From contig NC_066315.1 of assembly GCF_022539315.1 (NCBI RefSeq), forward strand, positions 90,994,990-91,058,989: a stretch of DNA of 64,000 nucleotides, written 5' to 3'. The notes beneath the pieces are model-generated. The model did no database searches. It was given only the letters and a program-made list of their open reading frames with translations, and was not told the DNA's origin. The position numbers were made by a program, and so were the translations under genes. Of this stretch, positions 61,113 through 64,000 are shown one piece after another. The stretch is from Serinus canaria (taxonomy: Eukaryota > Chordata > Aves > Passeriformes > Fringillidae). Within the stretch, counting starts at the first letter, position 1. Every line of letters begins with the position of its first letter.

Positions 61113-64000
61113 CTGTTGGAAAGAGTTATCACCAATTTAGAAATCATGAAGATTAGGGTCACGACTAAAACTGTTGTTTAGGCATTTAACATGCATTGAA
61201 TTTAATTGGTGGTTACTGTCTTTGTGGTCTGGATCTCAGTTACTAACAACTTTTTTTTTTTTTCCCTCCTTGTGCTGGAGATAGATACATATTTTGCAGT
61301 CCAGATGTTTTTTATATGAAATATCTATCACAATTTTTATTGAACATATTTTTTTCATTAGTCTATTCTACATAAAGCAACAACCAAAACCCACAGGAAA
61401 GAAACAAAAGAAAGTTAGCAAGTTGTTTTGTTTATAAAAATATGTATTATGACAATACAGAGAAATATCTATATAGGTCAGAAGAAAAGAGAGTGAGTAA
61501 GTTTCTTATTTTCAGTGCTGATCTCCTTGACATCAAATTACTTTTGGTCTCACTTTACCCTGTTTGTTTCTACAAGCTTCAACCTAACTTTAAGATTCAA
61601 GGGAATGTTCTTAAACTGTTTGATTTTCACACAGAGTTTTAAAGTTTGTTTTTAGCATGTCATTTACTCCATGAAATTAATGAATATTTCTCATTATAGA
61701 TTAAAGCTTCATCTATTTTTCCTAATAATAGGGAAAAAAGCTTATTTTCATTAAGCTTTCATAGGAAACTTGGCTGGTGAGTGCTCTTCCTTCACATTGC
61801 TTGATCTCAAATGCATGCCTTTGAATGCTCAAATTCTTCCTATCAATAAACCCTACAGAAAAAACACTGAAATATGATCCCATTTCTTGGGATAATGAAA
61901 GAATTTCTGAGAAGGCTGGCATTACATGATTTTTGGGCTTCAGCATCATCTAGGGAGTACAACTGGAACCTGTCTTTATCACTTGGTCAGTAAAAATTAA
62001 GTCAGCTTTGCTCATACTTCCAGAGAAGGGTCATACAAAGATCCTGGTAGCAAACAGAGATCCAGTTTTCTATTCTTTTCTCATTTTCATGGAGAGAATG
62101 GGAGAGGAGAGCATCCCAGTGATATTATCTGTGACGTTTGACATGCATTTTCCCTTCCAGCCAAAGGGGAGTGGGCACAGCCACAGCCAGAAATTGTTAA
62201 TAAAACAAAAACACACCCCTCTGAAAAAAAAAGCCAAGCCCACACCAAAAAAACCTGAAAAACCCCAACAACAACCCAACTAACCAAAAATAAAACCTCC
62301 CCACCAGAAAAGGGTTTAGATGGCAGGAATAGTCTGTCCCAAACCAGAATAAGAATAGGAGAGAAACAGCAAGCCTCTAAAGGTCCTGAGCCCGTGCAAG
62401 AGTTCCTTATCAATTTAACAGCCTAGTAAGGGACTGTTGCAGGATACATCAGCATTTTACAATAAACACTGGCAACTCAGAACCACACCAACTGAACATT
62501 TGTGATGGTTTTTAGCTTACATTGTAAATATTTGCTGCAAGTGATAATGTCAGTCATTAGCCCAAAGCAATTATCTCAAATGTATAATTAGATGTAATAA
62601 ATCCCTCCCCTGGGCATGGGAAAGCACACCAGGAAAATCCCAACCTGCTTTCAACAGATCCCTACCCATATTTTCCAGCCAAAATAATTTTGGGAATTCA
62701 GACTTGTAACCTAGGTTGCTGTGAGGAGAATACACAGATTCTTAAATCTGCATTGTCATTTTGGTGTGCCATTTAAGCTAATAGGAAATGGTTGCTTTTT
62801 TCCCCCTGATCAGCTAGGCCATCTGCTAGGCCTGTCTATAAGAACAGACATAGAATCATAGGTTGATTTAGGTTGAAAAAGTCCCTTAAGATCATCAGGT
62901 CCAACCACTAACCCAGCGCTGCCAAGTCTGCCACTAAACCATATCCCTAAGTGCCACGTCCACACATCTTTCAAATACCTTGTCACAATTTCTAAAAGCC
63001 CAACCCCTATTCCAATGGCCTCTTCCAGATTTTCCCTGCTCAGAAAAGATGTTTTTGTAATTACTGACATGGTGGTTTGTGGTCTTTGCTCAGGTTAAGG
63101 GACAGACAGGGAGGGGTGAGAGGAAACGAAGGTTTATTTCTCTGATGCGCTCTTTTGGTGTTGTGAAAATTCCATCCGTTCAAACTTCATCGTTAGTGGA
63201 AACTATTATTTTACCCAACTGAGAGGGCCAGAGCTCCCTGCCTGCTTGTTAGCCTTCAGGCTCATACTAACACAGCAGCAGAAGCACAAGAGATGTTTGT
63301 TCTGCAACTCGTCTGGCTACTATAAATTCCATCTCCAAATGGAAAGCATTTTAATGTTATTTTGCCAGTTAGAGTCACCCATATGTTAGGCCACACACAT
63401 CCTTTTCATAGCCTGCCCCTCTCACTGGCCTGGGTGCAAGGAGACCCCCTGCACCATCAAAGAAAGACCAATAACACCATTGCTCCAAGAAGTAAATGCT
63501 CCTCAGAGATGGGAACATTTGCTCCTTGCACCTGAGGCAGCAGAGCTGTCACTCACTGCTCACTCTCCTGCCTCCCCACGCTGGAAATACTTGATTAATC
63601 CACCCACGGCTGGGCTGATACTGCAGTGACACCTCAGAAGAGAGGTGCTGGTGATAGCCTGTCACCTGGAGAAAGCCGAGCAAGACAGGCAGAAAATCAC
63701 ACAGATCCTGAAAGAAATGAGGAGGAGGAAATGCAAGACATGACAGGCATATGAGGGAAACTTGCAAGATGTTATCTGACTAGGCAGAAAAACAGGGAAA
63801 AGAAAACAGAAGAGTCTAACAATACCCCTGTCACCACCAAGAATCATGAGAGAGAACAGGACAGCAAGTTTTGGTTATGATGGGTGGCTTGATAGAAAAG
63901 ACCCTGATGCCAAGACAGCTGTGATCAAGCTTAGACATCTCATAAAATGGGGTCCCTCTGGAGCAACAGTGAAGCCTATGATGAAAACAAATGAGAGCTT
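61113..64000 (-). other. AHRR: AHRR intron upstream of the first visible exon
   Basis: No bHLH-coding exon was found on the minus strand up to the right edge. Apart from the CR1 at 62849-63062, nothing was recognised. Confidence 0.6.
62849..63062 (-). mobile_element. CR1 LINE 3' end fragment, upstream AHRR intron
   Basis: The plus strand reads ATAGAATCATAGGTTGATTT, TCATCAGGTCCAACCACTAA and AGTCTGCCACTAAACCATAT, the reverse complement of a common avian CR1 3' end. The 5' side decays near 63060. Confidence 0.88.

Noticed and set aside
62008..62413. Lys/Pro-rich plus-strand frame and its minus-strand counterpart
   Set aside because: It arises from an A-rich, AAC/CCAAAA low-complexity stretch.
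1..64000. CRISPR arrays, bacterial operons, phage or plasmid systems
   Set aside because: The window is intron-rich avian nuclear DNA. The short tandem repeats are minisatellites and microsatellites with no spacer structure.

Overview
This is vertebrate nuclear DNA, very probably from a songbird (passerine). It has intron-rich genes with GT/AG splice sites, several CR1 LINE 3' ends of avian type, and two avian endogenous-retrovirus solo LTRs. One LTR (26355-26982) closely resembles a family I know from zebra finch; the species call rests on that recognition and was not checked by search. No rRNA, tRNA, CRISPR array or prokaryotic feature was seen. Layout: two protein-coding genes lie head-to-tail, both read on the minus strand. 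(1) 25713 down to the left edge (1-25713) is a gene I do not recognise by name. I rebuilt 14 coding exons whose reading phases all close. It encodes a protein of at least 467 residues with two matrin/U1-type C2H2 zinc fingers about 90 residues apart, a charged helical middle, and an acidic then Tyr/Ser/Asn-rich tail that runs off the window. Its start lies in a TATA-less CpG island (about 25360-26300) with ETS, CCAAT and YY1-like sites. (2) 61112-34940 is AHRR, the aryl hydrocarbon receptor repressor. Eight coding exons are visible, from just after the bHLH region through PAS-A, a PAS-B-like segment and the C-terminal repression region to the stop codon. The first coding exons, including the bHLH DNA-binding domain, lie beyond base 64000. 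Between the genes, about 27110-34940 has no supportable protein gene and may partly be AHRR 3' untranslated sequence. A minisatellite upstream of the zinc-finger gene is split by an intact solo LTR with a 5-bp target duplication. AHRR is the known feedback repressor of the dioxin (AhR/ARNT) pathway; the zinc-finger protein looks like a nuclear RNA-binding factor, and nothing in the sequence ties its job to AHRR beyond tandem position. The observations most worth following are the unnamed zinc-finger gene, the PAS-B-like region kept in this AHRR, four SUMO-consensus sites in its tail, and XRE-core motifs in its largest visible intron.
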